Assembly (NCBI RefSeq): GCF_000292245.2
Contig: NZ_ALPT02000036.1
Location: 1-46,423, forward strand
Reading direction: 5' to 3'
DNA from: Alkalihalobacillus alcalophilus ATCC 27647 = CGMCC 1.3604
GTDB taxonomy: Bacteria > Bacillota > Bacilli > Bacillales > Bacillaceae_D
Length of the DNA: 46,423 bases
A program made the position numbers and the translations under genes. The notes beneath the pieces are model-generated. The model saw nothing but the letters and a program-made list of their open reading frames with translations, was not told the DNA's origin and did not search any database. Of this stretch, positions 16,313 through 25,136 are shown one piece after another. Numbering within the stretch: position 1 is the stretch's first letter; each line of letters starts with the position of its first letter.

Positions 16313-17992
16313 CTAAAAACGTCCTGACTTAAAAATCGAAAAGATCAGCCAAACGAACATCAGCATCGCAATCACAAATCCAACTTCAATCGCTGGTATG
16401 TCCCAAAGCAAAGAGGATTGACTACTAATAGCCGAACCAATCAGAAGACCAACCATAATAATACTAAATGAAAGCAACACAATCGCAAACGATAAACGGT
16501 TACTCACCCGGTCAAGTTTATTTAAAAACATTTCCGCTTTTGGAAATACTACTTCAATCGGAACCTTCCCCTTTTTTAGCATGGCCGTCACATCTTTTAT
16601 ATGCTTCGGTGCTTCGGTAAATAGCTCCCAGTACTCCGTCCAATGATTAAAGGAGTCCTTAACAAGATTATCAGGTCGATATCTTTCAATAATTAATTTC
16701 CGTCCGAATGGCTCAGCAATATCGATAATACTTATGTCTGGGTCAAGTCTTTCCACTAATCCTTCCATGGTGAGAAGTGCTTTTCCAACTAAGGTTAAAT
16801 TAGAAGGGATTTTAATTTCATGATGGTGAGCAACAGAAAATAAATCGGTCACTGCCTCACCAAGACTAACCTGGCTTAACGGAATATCAAAGTACTTATC
16901 TCGCAAAAGCTCGACATCCGCATTTAACAATTCAATATCAACAGAATCTGGAACAATCCCCATTCGCATGATCGCTTTAATAATCCCAGCGGTACTTTGA
17001 TTCATCATAGCAATGATTAATGAGGCAAGATTTGACTTCATATGTGGCGTTAACCGCCCGACCATTCCAAAGTCCATTAGGACGACAACATCCCCAGGCA
17101 AGGCTGTTACATTTCCAGGATGCGGATCACCATGGAAGAATCCATCAATAAGAATCTGTTGCATAACGGACTCAACAATTCTTTCTGCAATTAATTTTGT
17201 ATTAAATCCTTGCTTGTGTAGTTGCTCAAGATCAAGTAAATTCTTTCCTTGAACATACTCCATTGTCAAAACTTTTTTTGTTGTATAATCCCAATACACA
17301 TTCGGAATACGGATATAGTCGACATCATTAAATTGTTTCGCAATCCTTCCAGCATTTCTTCCTTCATAATAATAATCAAGTTCAGCCAAAAGAGCGGTAG
17401 AAAATTCCTTAATAATGTCACTTACTTGATATTGAGCTGCCCATTCAAGCCTATGTTCAGCAATTTCAGCAATATGCTGCAAAATTTCTAAATCTGTCCT
17501 AACCATCTTTTCGATATTAGGACGTTGAACTTTAACCGCGACCTTTTCGCCTGACTTTAATTCTGCATAATGCACTTGGCCAATCGAGGCAGAACCGAGT
17601 GGCTCTTCATGAAACTCAGTAAAGAGCTCTTCCATCTCCATTTCAAGTTCTTCTTCAATGATTTGCTTTACTTCAGAATATGAAAATGGGGTCACATGAT
17701 CTTGAAGTTTTTCTAATTCCTTAATAATATCGGCTGGAATGAGATCGGGTCGCGTACTAGCAATTTGTCCAAGCTTTACATAAGTAGGGCCAAGCTCTTC
17801 TAAAAAATAGCGAAATCGCTCACCTGTTGTTTTAGTTTGTACTTCTTTCCGATCTTTCGTAAACATTCTTTTCGGTAATGACAAAAACTCATGTAATCCT
17901 AGTTCTTTTACTAAATAGCCAAATCCATTGCGGGAGAAGGCGACGGCAATTTCTCGATAACGATGTATGTGACGAAACCGTCTCTCAAAAAT
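16313..17992 (-). CDS. UbiB/AarF (ABC1/ADCK) family atypical kinase, apparently AUU-initiated
   Basis: The protein has the UbiB-family kinase-like fold: the KxGQ motif in YVKLGQIASTRPD, the catalytic Lys in VAVKVQRP, HGDPHPGN, and the DFG-like LMDFGMVG, followed by two C-terminal membrane helices. The family acts on lipid quinone metabolism as an ATPase; a direct substrate is not known. The first ordinary start codon is TTG 17884, which would cut off 36 conserved residues (HRYREIAVAFSRNGFGYLVK and so on). The frame continues upstream to TAA 18005-18007 with no ATG, GTG or TTG. ATT at 17990-17992 lies six bases after AAGGGGGG and gives MFERRFRHIHRYRE with a total of 559 residues, the usual length. 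An AUU start is therefore proposed; a mutated start is the alternative. Confidence 0.85.
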   Translation of the reverse strand: MFERRFRHIHRYREIAVAFSRNGFGYLVKELGLHEFLSLPKRMFTKDRKEVQTKTTGERFRYFLEELGPTYVKLGQIASTRPDLIPADIIKELEKLQDHVTPFSYSEVKQIIEEELEMEMEELFTEFHEEPLGSASIGQVHYAELKSGEKVAVKVQRPNIEKMVRTDLEILQHIAEIAEHRLEWAAQYQVSDIIKEFSTALLAELDYYYEGRNAGRIAKQFNDVDYIRIPNVYWDYTTKKVLTMEYVQGKNLLDLEQLHKQGFNTKLIAERIVESVMQQILIDGFFHGDPHPGNVTALPGDVVVLMDFGMVGRLTPHMKSNLASLIIAMMNQSTAGIIKAIMRMGIVPDSVDIELLNADVELLRDKYFDIPLSQVSLGEAVTDLFSVAHHHEIKIPSNLTLVGKALLTMEGLVERLDPDISIIDIAEPFGRKLIIERYRPDNLVKDSFNHWTEYWELFTEAPKHIKDVTAMLKKGKVPIEVVFPKAEMFLNKLDRVSNRLSFAIVLLSFSIIMVGLLIGSAISSQSSLLWDIPAIEVGFVIAMLMFVWLIFSIFKSGRF

Positions 17993-18035
17993 ACGAATCC
18001 CCCCTTAATTATCCAGTCATTAATTTAGCTTTCGT

Positions 18036-18338
18036 TTATTCTTTATTTTTTAATTGAAGCTCTAACTGTGTAATTCGCTGTTCTAGCCTTTCCACTTCAT
18101 CCTTTGTCGCAACATTCCATTCACTTAACACCTTTTTTAGCTGTTCCTGTAGTTTTTTATCGAATAATTCCTGCTTTTCTCCTCCTTTTTCCATCACTGT
18201 TTCCATAAATTCCTTCGACTCTTGCTTCGTTAGTTCACCCTTTTTAACAAGTTCATCAAAAACTTTTTCTGCCTGTTCCTTACTTGCTGCTGCCAAACCA
18301 AAACCTAAAGCCATCCCTTTTTTAATAGCATCTCTCAT
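18036..18338 (-). CDS. Phasin-like / polyhydroxyalkanoate regulator-type small protein
   Basis: A 100-residue, highly charged, helical protein. The N-terminus MRDAIKKGMALGFGLAAASK is an amphipathic segment, then long coiled-coil regions (ELTKQESKEFMETVMEK and TKDEVERLEQRITQLELQ). This is the layout of the phasin-like proteins that in Bacillus genomes often sit directly upstream of a UbiB-family gene, as here. ATG 18338 has GGAGGG nine bases upstream and is preferred to the adjacent TTG at 18347. Role unknown; possibly a partner of the kinase or of lipid granules. Confidence 0.7.
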   Translation of the reverse strand: MRDAIKKGMALGFGLAAASKEQAEKVFDELVKKGELTKQESKEFMETVMEKGGEKQELFDKKLQEQLKKVLSEWNVATKDEVERLEQRITQLELQLKNKE

Positions 18339-18463
18339 ACGAATCAACCCTCCACAATAATTTGTATTAGTTTTATCATTCCTTACAAAGATACAAAGTA
18401 AACTCCGTTCAGCAAAAATTCACGATTCTGACTTATGCTTAAAGGAATTTACGACTATTTTCA

Positions 18464-18510
18464 ATAAAAAATCCTCCCAGCTAGGTGATTTTTCATCTGC
18501 CATGGAGGAT
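18464..18510 (-). terminator. Terminator after the 18.5-kb membrane protein gene
   Basis: On the minus strand ATCCTCC (18510-18504) pairs with GGAGGAT (18477-18471) around a 26-base loop, followed by TTTTTA. Located 32 bp past the stop codon. Confidence 0.75.
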
Positions 18511-18541
18511 ACATTTCTTTTAAGTTTAGATATAAGGTAGT

Positions 18542-18979
18542 TCATTTAGAACAACTCTTCTTGCTTTTCTTTACTCCTAACAGTAACTTATTAGTTCCTC
18601 TTAAAAATAAATAATGCAAAACAGACACTGCTCCTGCAATTAGAATCAAAGTCATCCAGCTTGCGACTCCGACACTATCAAGTAAGAGTAAAAAACCAAT
18701 CGCAAATAAAAAACCACCGACCAAATGGATAATCGTTCTAGCTGATCGTTTAATCGGCTCAATTTTCTTTAACTGTCGATCAAAAAAGTAAATAATAAGA
18801 GCTACGGCCGTGAAAATGAGGATACTTGATTGTAAATTAAAATAGACTAAATCAAAAAAACTCCAGTAATCTCCACCTTCTTGTTGCTGAGAAACAGGTA
18901 TGTAATGTATAAATGCAACTACCGTAGAAAATAAAATAGATGAAAGCATAATCGTGATCATTCTTGCTAAAATCGCCAT
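18542..18979 (-). CDS. Unidentified membrane protein
   Basis: 145 residues with four predicted membrane helices (MITIMLSSILFSTVVAFIHY, ILIFTAVALIIYFF, IIHLVGGFLFAIGFLLLLD and MTLILIAGAVSVLHYLFL) and a basic tail ending KKSKKSCSK. I do not recognise the family. The frame is open to 19048; ATG 18979 is chosen because it starts just before the first helix, though its nearest AAGGAG is 15 bases away, so an upstream ATG at 19003 remains possible. It lies downstream of the MerR gene but is separated from it by a terminator. Confidence 0.6.
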   Translation of the reverse strand: MAILARMITIMLSSILFSTVVAFIHYIPVSQQQEGGDYWSFFDLVYFNLQSSILIFTAVALIIYFFDRQLKKIEPIKRSARTIIHLVGGFLFAIGFLLLLDSVGVASWMTLILIAGAVSVLHYLFLRGTNKLLLGVKKSKKSCSK

Positions 18980-19046
18980 AATGTCTGTCTCACACTCCTT
19001 CATTACTATATTACAACAATATTCTAAATATAAGTACAATGACATC

Positions 19047-19079
19047 ACAAAAAAAGTGACCGATTATCGATCACTTTTT
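19047..19079 (-). terminator. Terminator after the MerR gene
   Basis: On the minus strand AAAAAGTGATCGATAATCGG then TCACTTTTTTTG forms a hairpin (AAGTGA/TCACTT with CGA/TCG) followed by a U-tract. It starts 10 bases after the regulator's stop. Confidence 0.8.
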
Positions 19080-19088
19080 ACTCTTTAT

Positions 19089-19847
19089 TTATTTTGCATA
19101 TTTAACAATCGCATCACGTAATAACTCAACTACTTGTTCTTTCGCTCTGTTATTATAATATTTTGCAAAACGTTCATCCGCAACGTACGTTTCTGCTAAG
19201 CCAACGTGTGCTTCCGTTGAATACTCTGGCCACGAATAACTCAACCATTCTTTATGTTTTTCATAAACCGCTTTGGCATCAGCCGATTCTAAGTCGTTGG
19301 TTTTTGCTAGACGAGCTAATGCTTCAAACATCTCTTCCTCCACTTTTTGCATGTTCTCAAAATCTTCTTCCTTCATATTCATCCACTTCTGATTAGAAGC
19401 TTCGACTGTTTGTTTACCATACTTTTCTCTAATTTCCTTGCCGTAACTTTTTTCATTTTCAGCTAATTTATCTTGCTTAAACGCTTCAAATTTTTCTTGA
19501 TCGCTCATTTGAATCTCTCCTTTATGGTGACGTATCGATTTTGCCACTGTCGTCAACAGGTGATCAATCTGTGCTCTCTTTTGTAGCAATTCTTCATAAT
19601 GAGAGCGGAGGGCAACCTGAATATCAAAGTCCGGTTTCGCAAGCATTGTCTGAATGTCCTCTAGCTTCATATCGATTGAACGGTAGAAAAGAATTTGTTG
19701 CAGCTTATCAATCTCGTTTTCTCCGTAAATACGATAGCCAGATGAATTAATTCTTGCTGGTTTTAATAAGTTGATTTCGTCGTAATAACGCAGGGTTCGT
19801 GCACTAACACCTGACATTTCCGCGACCTTTTTTATCGTGTATTCCAT
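19089..19847 (-). CDS. MerR-family regulator with TipA-like ligand domain (Mta type)
   Basis: A 252-residue activator. Residues 1-70 are the MerR winged helix-turn-helix (YTIKKVAEMSGVSARTLRYY and GYRIYGENEIDKL), then a dimerising helix, then a TipAS drug-binding domain from about residue 115 (EKYG..TVEAS, SYSWPEYSTEAHVGLAETYV). Such proteins, like Mta of B. subtilis, sense lipophilic or peptide antibiotics and activate their own gene and efflux genes. ATG 19847 has AGGAGGTG upstream and follows a textbook MerR promoter. No efflux pump lies next to it; the targets must be elsewhere. Confidence 0.85.
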   Translation of the reverse strand: MEYTIKKVAEMSGVSARTLRYYDEINLLKPARINSSGYRIYGENEIDKLQQILFYRSIDMKLEDIQTMLAKPDFDIQVALRSHYEELLQKRAQIDHLLTTVAKSIRHHKGEIQMSDQEKFEAFKQDKLAENEKSYGKEIREKYGKQTVEASNQKWMNMKEEDFENMQKVEEEMFEALARLAKTNDLESADAKAVYEKHKEWLSYSWPEYSTEAHVGLAETYVADERFAKYYNNRAKEQVVELLRDAIVKYAK

Positions 19848-19869
19848 GCGTTCACCTCCTGATAATTCC

Positions 19870-19900
19870 ATCATAAAGCTTTACGTTACGTTAAGGTCAA
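19870..19900 (-). promoter_or_regulatory. MerR-type promoter with 19-bp spacer and operator dyad
   Basis: On the minus strand -35 TTGACC (19900-19895) and -10 TATGAT (19875-19870) are separated by exactly 19 bp. The spacer holds the dyad CTTAACGT-T-ACGTAAAG, 7 of 8 pairs. Overlong spacers with a central dyad are the hallmark of promoters activated by MerR proteins through DNA untwisting. It points to autoregulation of the 19089-19847 gene, whose leader would be only about 16 nt. Confidence 0.8.
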
Positions 19901-19995
19901 GAGCGATTATTCATTTTATCGCCCAGTTAAATAAGTTTATTTTCCACCCTATCCACTCTTTAAATAAACGTTTAATTAAAAGCTAGTTTAAACAT

Positions 19996-20380
19996 GCTGG
20001 GACATAACTAACTATACAAAGTAGAAACAAGTCAAATTGCATATTTTGGGTTGTTTCTCGGTTCCATATTTCTCTGTTATGAGCCTTGTCACTTCACACT
20101 ATTACCTACAAGCTTGAATACAGAGATTCGCCTGTGCCCTAGCGGACGAAAACATGCGGAGACTCCCGTGGGAAGTAGTGGCAGTACCGAAATCCACCGG
20201 CTAGGCCGGTTAGTTCGGTGCCACCCCACAGGACGCGGAGCATGATTTTCGGGAGCGGTGAGACGAACACCATTCATCGCCAACCACTTTGGTTCCGTTA
20301 AATAGAACGAAAGCCGATGACATTTTACAACGAGTAAAATGTCATCGGCTTTTCATATCAAAGGAGGGTTTTGTCCCAGC
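19996..20380. repeat. Large repeat element with GCTGGGACA ends (element 2)
   Basis: Left end GCTGGGACATAAC (19996-20008) is inverted against GTTTTGTCCCAGC (20368-20380). The segment 20301-20380 (ATAGAACGAAAGCC, palindrome, ATATCAAAGGAGGGTTTTGTC) matches the reverse complement of the short element at 32125-32224 almost base for base, whereas 20017-20300 is absent from that short copy and holds structured repeat copy C. The palindrome 20309-20353 (GCCGATGACATTTTAC/GTAAAATGTCATCGGC) lies just past the chrA stop and could terminate chrA. Confidence 0.7.
20139..20258 (+). repeat. Structured interspersed repeat, copy C
   Basis: Outer arms GAAAACATG (20148-20156) and CATGATTTTC (20241-20250) pair with one bulged base. 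Conserved blocks: AGCGGACGA, CGGAGACTCCCGTGGGA, inner stem ACCGAAATCCACCGGC with GCCGGTTAGTTCGGT, then CCACAGGACGCGGAG and CGGGAGCG. It shares the AAATCCACYGGC/GTTAGTTC core with copy B. Confidence 0.75.
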
Positions 20381-20385
20381 TTCTA

Positions 20386-21567
20386 TTATGCTAAAGCTGC
20401 TAAAAGGGTCCCTCCTATTGCTCCTGTCAGAACAATAACCCATGGAGGTAATTTCAAATAAACAAGCATACTAAATAAGATAGCGGCAAATGCAAAATCA
20501 ACCGAAGATAGAATCGCACTTGTCCAAATAGGCTCATAAAAAGCCGAGATAATAATCCCGACAACCGCTGCATTTACACCTAATAGTGCCGCATTGACTT
20601 TTTTATTTTGCCTTAAGACATTCCAGAATGGTAAACAACCTAGTATAAGAAGGAAGGCCGGTGTAAAAATTGCTATCGTTGCGACGACACCACCTGACCA
20701 CCCAGAAATTGTCGCTCCAATGTATGCGGCAAATGTAAATAGCGGGCCTGGCACAGCTTGTGTCGCCCCGTAACCTGCTAAAAAGTCTTGCTCACTAATC
20801 ATACCAGTCGGAACAAACTCTCGCTCTAATAGCGGTAAAACGACATGCCCCCCACCAAACACTAATGAGCCCGCTCGGTAAAAACTATCAATCATTGCTA
20901 ACCAATTGGATTGAATAAGATAACTCGCAATCGGTAAACCAGCAAGTAAACCAAAAAATAACAAAAGGCAAATAGCACCGAATCTTTTTGAAAGAGGAAA
21001 TGATAATTCTCCCCCTGATTTTTCTACGTTCTTCCCTTTATACAACCAATACCCGACGACAGCTGCTCCGAAAATAGCCCCAACTTGAGCCAAAGCACTT
21101 GGAATTAGTAAAGTGAATAAAAGAGCAAAAAGAGCAATCAATTTTCTCTTAACGTCAGGTGTTAAATTTTGAGCCATCCCAATGATCGCATGGGCAACAA
21201 CAACGACGGCTACAATTTTGAGACCGTGGATAAAACCAAAATCACCAACACCAGCTTGTTGAGCAAATAAAGCAAACAAGATTAAAGCTAATACAGAAGG
21301 AAAAGTAAACCCTAAAAAAGAGATAAACCCTCCGATAACTCCGGCTCGTATCACACCAATTCCAATCCCAACTTGGCTACTAGCAGGACCAGGTAAAAAC
21401 TGACACAACGCCACTAAATCGGCATAATCCTTTTCACTCAGCCACTTTCTTCTTCTCACATATTCTTGGTGAAAGTAACTTAGGTGGGCGACCGGTCCCC
21501 CAAATGAGGTCAGACCGAGTCTCGTCGATATGACAAATATCTCTATCAACTTTTGAAAATAATTCAT
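20386..21567 (-). CDS. chrA: Chromate transporter, two-domain ChrA
   Basis: A 393-residue CHR-family membrane protein, the long form with two homologous halves. Each half opens with the signature seen here as LGLTSFGGPVAHLSYFHQEY and AGSLVFGGGHVVLPLLEREF, followed by GPASSQVGIGIG and AVPGPLFTFAAYIG. ChrA exports chromate by proton exchange, though many homologues in Bacillaceae are not tested. ATG 21567 has GAGG six bases upstream and removes ten residues from the longest frame. It is a single gene; the repeat palindrome at 20309-20353 lies just after its stop. Confidence 0.88.
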   Translation of the reverse strand: MNYFQKLIEIFVISTRLGLTSFGGPVAHLSYFHQEYVRRRKWLSEKDYADLVALCQFLPGPASSQVGIGIGVIRAGVIGGFISFLGFTFPSVLALILFALFAQQAGVGDFGFIHGLKIVAVVVVAHAIIGMAQNLTPDVKRKLIALFALLFTLLIPSALAQVGAIFGAAVVGYWLYKGKNVEKSGGELSFPLSKRFGAICLLLFFGLLAGLPIASYLIQSNWLAMIDSFYRAGSLVFGGGHVVLPLLEREFVPTGMISEQDFLAGYGATQAVPGPLFTFAAYIGATISGWSGGVVATIAIFTPAFLLILGCLPFWNVLRQNKKVNAALLGVNAAVVGIIISAFYEPIWTSAILSSVDFAFAAILFSMLVYLKLPPWVIVLTGAIGGTLLAALA

Positions 21568-21709
21568 TAGATACCTCGATTCATTTTTAAGAGTCATTTT
21601 AATTATAAATTATCATACATTAACAGGAAGTTAAAGCTATCATCCTGTTAATGTTCAATATCTTCTAAAAAAATTCACCTTATAGCAACCATTACAAATA
21701 GACCTTTTG

Positions 21710-21735
21710 AACTAATCTATTATAATAGATTAGTT
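21710..21735. promoter_or_regulatory. Perfect 26-bp AT-rich palindrome just after glpX
   Basis: AACTAATCTATTA followed directly by TAATAGATTAGTT is a perfect palindrome without a spacer, 18 bp past the glpX stop and 142 bp upstream of chrA. On the minus strand it is followed by CAAAAGG, not a U-tract, so it is a poor terminator and could instead bind a dimeric protein ahead of chrA. Confidence 0.45.
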
Positions 21736-21753
21736 GGTCACCTTAACATTAAG

Positions 21754-22728
21754 TTAAATATTATCTTTGTTCACATACGGTTTATGATCAAGATGATGAA
21801 CAGAGCTGATAAAACGAAGCGTCTTTGTTTTGGCACGCATGACAATCGAATGTGTTTCAACTAAATGATCACCTAAAAATCGAACTTCTTCCAAAATATC
21901 TCCTGAAGTTACACCTGTAGCGGCAAAAATAGCATCATCACCTGCAACAAGATCATCTAATGTTAACACTCTTGTCGGGTCTTCAATCCCCATTCGTTTA
22001 CATCTTTCAAATTCAGCTTCATTTTCTGGAAGTAATCGACCTTGTAATTCTCCGCCAAGACATTTTAAACCAGCTGCCGCAATAACGCCTTCTGGTGCAC
22101 CACCACTTCCAACAAATAAATCCACACCTGTTTTAGGAAAGGCTGTCGCAATTGCTGCACTAATATCATTATCCGAAAACAACTTAACCCTCGCCCCTTT
22201 TTGACGAATGCGTTCGATTAATTCCTGATGACGTTCTCTTTCAAGAACCATCACAGTTAAATCTTGAACTCTTTTTTTCGTTGCTTGTGCGACAATATCA
22301 ATTGTTGTTTCAATCGGATCATTAATATTGATCTTACCAGCAGCTACGGAACCAACCGCAATCTTTTCCATATACATGTCAGGGGCATGTAATAATGTCC
22401 CCTTATCCGCTATCGCTAACACCGTAATTGCATTAGAATACCCTTTAGCTACAATATTTGTCCCTTCAATCGGATCAACGGCAATATCAACTTCTGGCCC
22501 TTCACCAGTTCCTAATTCTTCACCTATATATAACATCGGAGCTTCATCCATTTCTCCTTCTCCAATGACCACTTTCCCCTTCATATTAACCGAATCAAAA
22601 ATGGACCGCATGGCGTTAGTAGCTGCCCCATCCGCACTCATTTTATCTCCGCGTCCTAACCAACTTGCCGCAGCTAAAGCCGCCCCTTCTGTAACACGTA
22701 CTACTTCTAACGCTAGTTCTCTATTCAA
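21754..22728 (-). CDS. glpX: Fructose-1,6-bisphosphatase, class II
   Basis: A 324-residue GlpX-type enzyme that dephosphorylates fructose-1,6-bisphosphate in gluconeogenesis. Metal and substrate motifs are plain: GEGEMDEAPML, AVDPIEGTN, GGAPEGVIAAAGLK. Length matches the family. The start is TTG 22728 with GGAGGGCG upstream. Stand-alone gene. In Bacillus this enzyme (YwjI type) is one of two FBPases. Gluconeogenic use fits with the dicarboxylate uptake genes 1 kb away, but no shared control is visible. Confidence 0.93.
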   Translation of the reverse strand: MNRELALEVVRVTEGAALAAASWLGRGDKMSADGAATNAMRSIFDSVNMKGKVVIGEGEMDEAPMLYIGEELGTGEGPEVDIAVDPIEGTNIVAKGYSNAITVLAIADKGTLLHAPDMYMEKIAVGSVAAGKININDPIETTIDIVAQATKKRVQDLTVMVLERERHQELIERIRQKGARVKLFSDNDISAAIATAFPKTGVDLFVGSGGAPEGVIAAAGLKCLGGELQGRLLPENEAEFERCKRMGIEDPTRVLTLDDLVAGDDAIFAATGVTSGDILEEVRFLGDHLVETHSIVMRAKTKTLRFISSVHHLDHKPYVNKDNI

Positions 22729-22926
22729 AATAACGCCCTCCTATCTATTACTCTCATTAAATAGCATATCATATTAAAATTAAATAATGTATCTTATTTT
22801 TATATAAAGTACACTATTACCCTTTTCAATAAGATATAGAAGGAGTTTCTAACTATTCATTTCAATCATTTTGTCGATATTTTCTTATAAACATTCATGC
22901 TAGACAAATAACCAGCCTTATTACAA

Positions 22927-23265
22927 TCAGGCTAAAACTTCAACAGTAAACCCTCCCGGTGCTTGAACATAAAAAGTATATCCATGAGCTTCAATAGGTG
23001 GATCCATTTCAAATCCATCCTCCTTCAAACGTTGATAGATTTCATCAACCTTCTCCTTACTCTCTTGAGGGAATCCAATATGAAAGGTTTGAGGGTACTC
23101 AACACTCTTTCCTTTCATTAACGTTAGCACAAAGCCATCTTCGTCAAACATGGCAGCAAACCCATTTCCACGAGTTCCTTCGCATGTCATCCCAAAATAA
23201 GTTTCTAAAAACTCTCTCGCAGTCTCTACATTAGTAACCGTTAAATTCAAATGATTCAGTTTCAT
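22927..23265 (-). CDS. VOC-superfamily (glyoxalase/bleomycin-resistance-like) protein
   Basis: A 112-residue single VOC module with two beta-alpha-beta-beta-beta units. Potential metal ligands are His4 in KLNHLNLTV, His/Glu in TFHIGFP, and Glu near the C-terminus in GGFTVEVLA. The length suits a dimeric enzyme such as lactoylglutathione-lyase-like or a dioxygenase-like protein. GAGGTG precedes the ATG. Substrate unknown; monocistronic. Confidence 0.75.
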   Translation of the reverse strand: MKLNHLNLTVTNVETAREFLETYFGMTCEGTRGNGFAAMFDEDGFVLTLMKGKSVEYPQTFHIGFPQESKEKVDEIYQRLKEDGFEMDPPIEAHGYTFYVQAPGGFTVEVLA

Positions 23266-23525
23266 AATCTATGTCACCTCTTTTTTAATTTCCTTTCAAG
23301 TATATGACATTTATGCAAGTGATAAAGTTAGCCGGTTTTGTAACTTATTTTATTAGTATTAGTTAAAAAAACATTAGACATTTACTTACTTTCCTCCCCC
23401 TCTTACCATTGACACAAGCAATGAAAAGTATAATACTAAAAAACAAAACTCTATTTTCAGAATAGACTTTTTTTAACATTTTCACCTTCATGAAATCTGT
23501 GAGGACAATTAAAGGAGTAAGATAG

Positions 23526-25136
23526 ATGAAACGGTTATGGGAACAGGTGCCACTCAAAGGACAAGTCATGTTATTTTCAAGCCTAATTGTCTTACTATCT
23601 CTTTTGATCTTAAGTTTGTTTGTCGCTCATAATCAAACAAACAATACAAGGGAGTATTTAGCTGAAAAGGTTCAGCTTAGTGCCAGTCATGTTGCATACA
23701 ACTCCCTAGTTCAAAATTCACTTAAAGCGGGAGAAACGAATCAAGAATTAATGCATTATATCGAGATCATTAGAGAAGAAAATGACCTTCTCTATATTGT
23801 CGTTATGGATACTAATAAAATACGCTTTACCCACCCTAACAGCGAACAAATTGGCCGAACCTTTGTCGGGACAGATGCCGAACAAGTATTTTCAGGGGAA
23901 AAATATACTTCTGATAATGTAGGCACATTAGGGCCATCCATGCGTGCCTTTCATCCAGTTTGGGATAACGAAGGGAATCAAATTGGAGCTGTTTCTGTTG
24001 GAATTTCAACTGATGCGATTGCTAATGCTGTTTTAGATAATCAAAAAATCCTGATTATGATTACGACAATAAGTTTAATCCTTGGTCTTATCGGTGCTTG
24101 GACTTTAGCAAATCATTTTAAAAAAACATTAAATGGAATGGAGCCGAAAGAAATTGCTTTAGCCGTCCAGGAACGAAACTCTATGCTAGAAGCAGTTAAT
24201 GACGGAATCATAGCGATTAATAATGCTGGAGAAGTCCTTTTAGCCAATGATGCAGCCCAACAATTTCTAAAACGGACCGGTTACCAAGGTCCCTTTGATC
24301 ACACTCCTATTGATCTCATTTGGCCCGAGTTAAAACTTCAAGAGATGCTCATGACAACCTCCACCGATACTCATGAGTTAATTAAAAAAGGCGATGTCGA
24401 AACAGTTGTTACTCGAGTCCCTATGTATGTCAATCATCAATGTGTAGGGGCTCTGGCGACTTTTAATGAACGCAGCCACCTCCACGACATCGTAAGGCAT
24501 CTTATTGGAGCAGAGGTATATGCTCATAGCTTAAGAAGTGAAACACATGAATTTATGAATAAACTTCATATTATTCAAGCAATGGTCGAAACAGAATCAT
24601 ATGAAGAGTTAAAAGATTATATTGAAGACCTTTCTGAACGTTACCACATGAAAACCGCAAGTGCGGCTAGCCAAGTGGAACAACTTGTCGAAGATGTGAG
24701 TATTTCTCACTATTTAGCAAAAAGAATCGGGTGGCTTGAACAAATGGGGGTTCATGTCCATATCCAAAGTGGAATTCCTTGGCCAAGTATGAGTGCTGAT
24801 TTTATCGACATCTGGGTTACTGTCATTGGCAACACCTTTGATAATGCATGGGAAGCGATGCAGCATAAGGAACAAAAAAATCTAACTCTCACATTAAAAC
24901 AAGTCGGTGGTGTACTCCGCTATGTGATTGAAGACAATGGAATTGGTTTTTCAGCAAACGAAAAACAACAATTCCTAACAAGTACAAAAAAAGGCGATCA
25001 TGGCTATGGACTTGCCAATATCAAAAAGAAACTCCAGCCCCTTAATGGAACATTAGACATCTTATCAGAAAAAGATAAAGGGACGATTATTACGATTCAT
25101 ATTCCTTATACAGAAAGGAGACAAGAAAATGATTAA
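23526..25136 (+). CDS. CitA/DcuS-family sensor histidine kinase for C4-dicarboxylates
   Basis: A 536-residue membrane kinase. Order: helix at residues 14-34, extracytoplasmic sCache/PAS sensor at 35-170, second helix near 173-195, cytosolic PAS at about 215-315, then the HisKA-like box LRSETHEFMNKLH with phospho-acceptor His341, and the ATPase domain with the N box around NTFDNAWEA, DNGIGF and GYGLANIKKK. These features define the CitA/DcuS/MalK group that senses citrate, malate or succinate. AAAGGAG precedes the ATG. It overlaps the response-regulator gene by 8 bp and the dicarboxylate transporter follows, so it probably reports external dicarboxylate. Confidence 0.9.
   Translation: MKRLWEQVPLKGQVMLFSSLIVLLSLLILSLFVAHNQTNNTREYLAEKVQLSASHVAYNSLVQNSLKAGETNQELMHYIEIIREENDLLYIVVMDTNKIRFTHPNSEQIGRTFVGTDAEQVFSGEKYTSDNVGTLGPSMRAFHPVWDNEGNQIGAVSVGISTDAIANAVLDNQKILIMITTISLILGLIGAWTLANHFKKTLNGMEPKEIALAVQERNSMLEAVNDGIIAINNAGEVLLANDAAQQFLKRTGYQGPFDHTPIDLIWPELKLQEMLMTTSTDTHELIKKGDVETVVTRVPMYVNHQCVGALATFNERSHLHDIVRHLIGAEVYAHSLRSETHEFMNKLHIIQAMVETESYEELKDYIEDLSERYHMKTASAASQVEQLVEDVSISHYLAKRIGWLEQMGVHVHIQSGIPWPSMSADFIDIWVTVIGNTFDNAWEAMQHKEQKNLTLTLKQVGGVLRYVIEDNGIGFSANEKQQFLTSTKKGDHGYGLANIKKKLQPLNGTLDILSEKDKGTIITIHIPYTERRQEND

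Noticed and set aside
20051..20283. Open frames on both strands inside the 20-kb repeat
   Set aside because: They arise from GC-rich palindromic repeat sequence, have no ribosome binding sites, and the same repeat elsewhere is open in different frames.
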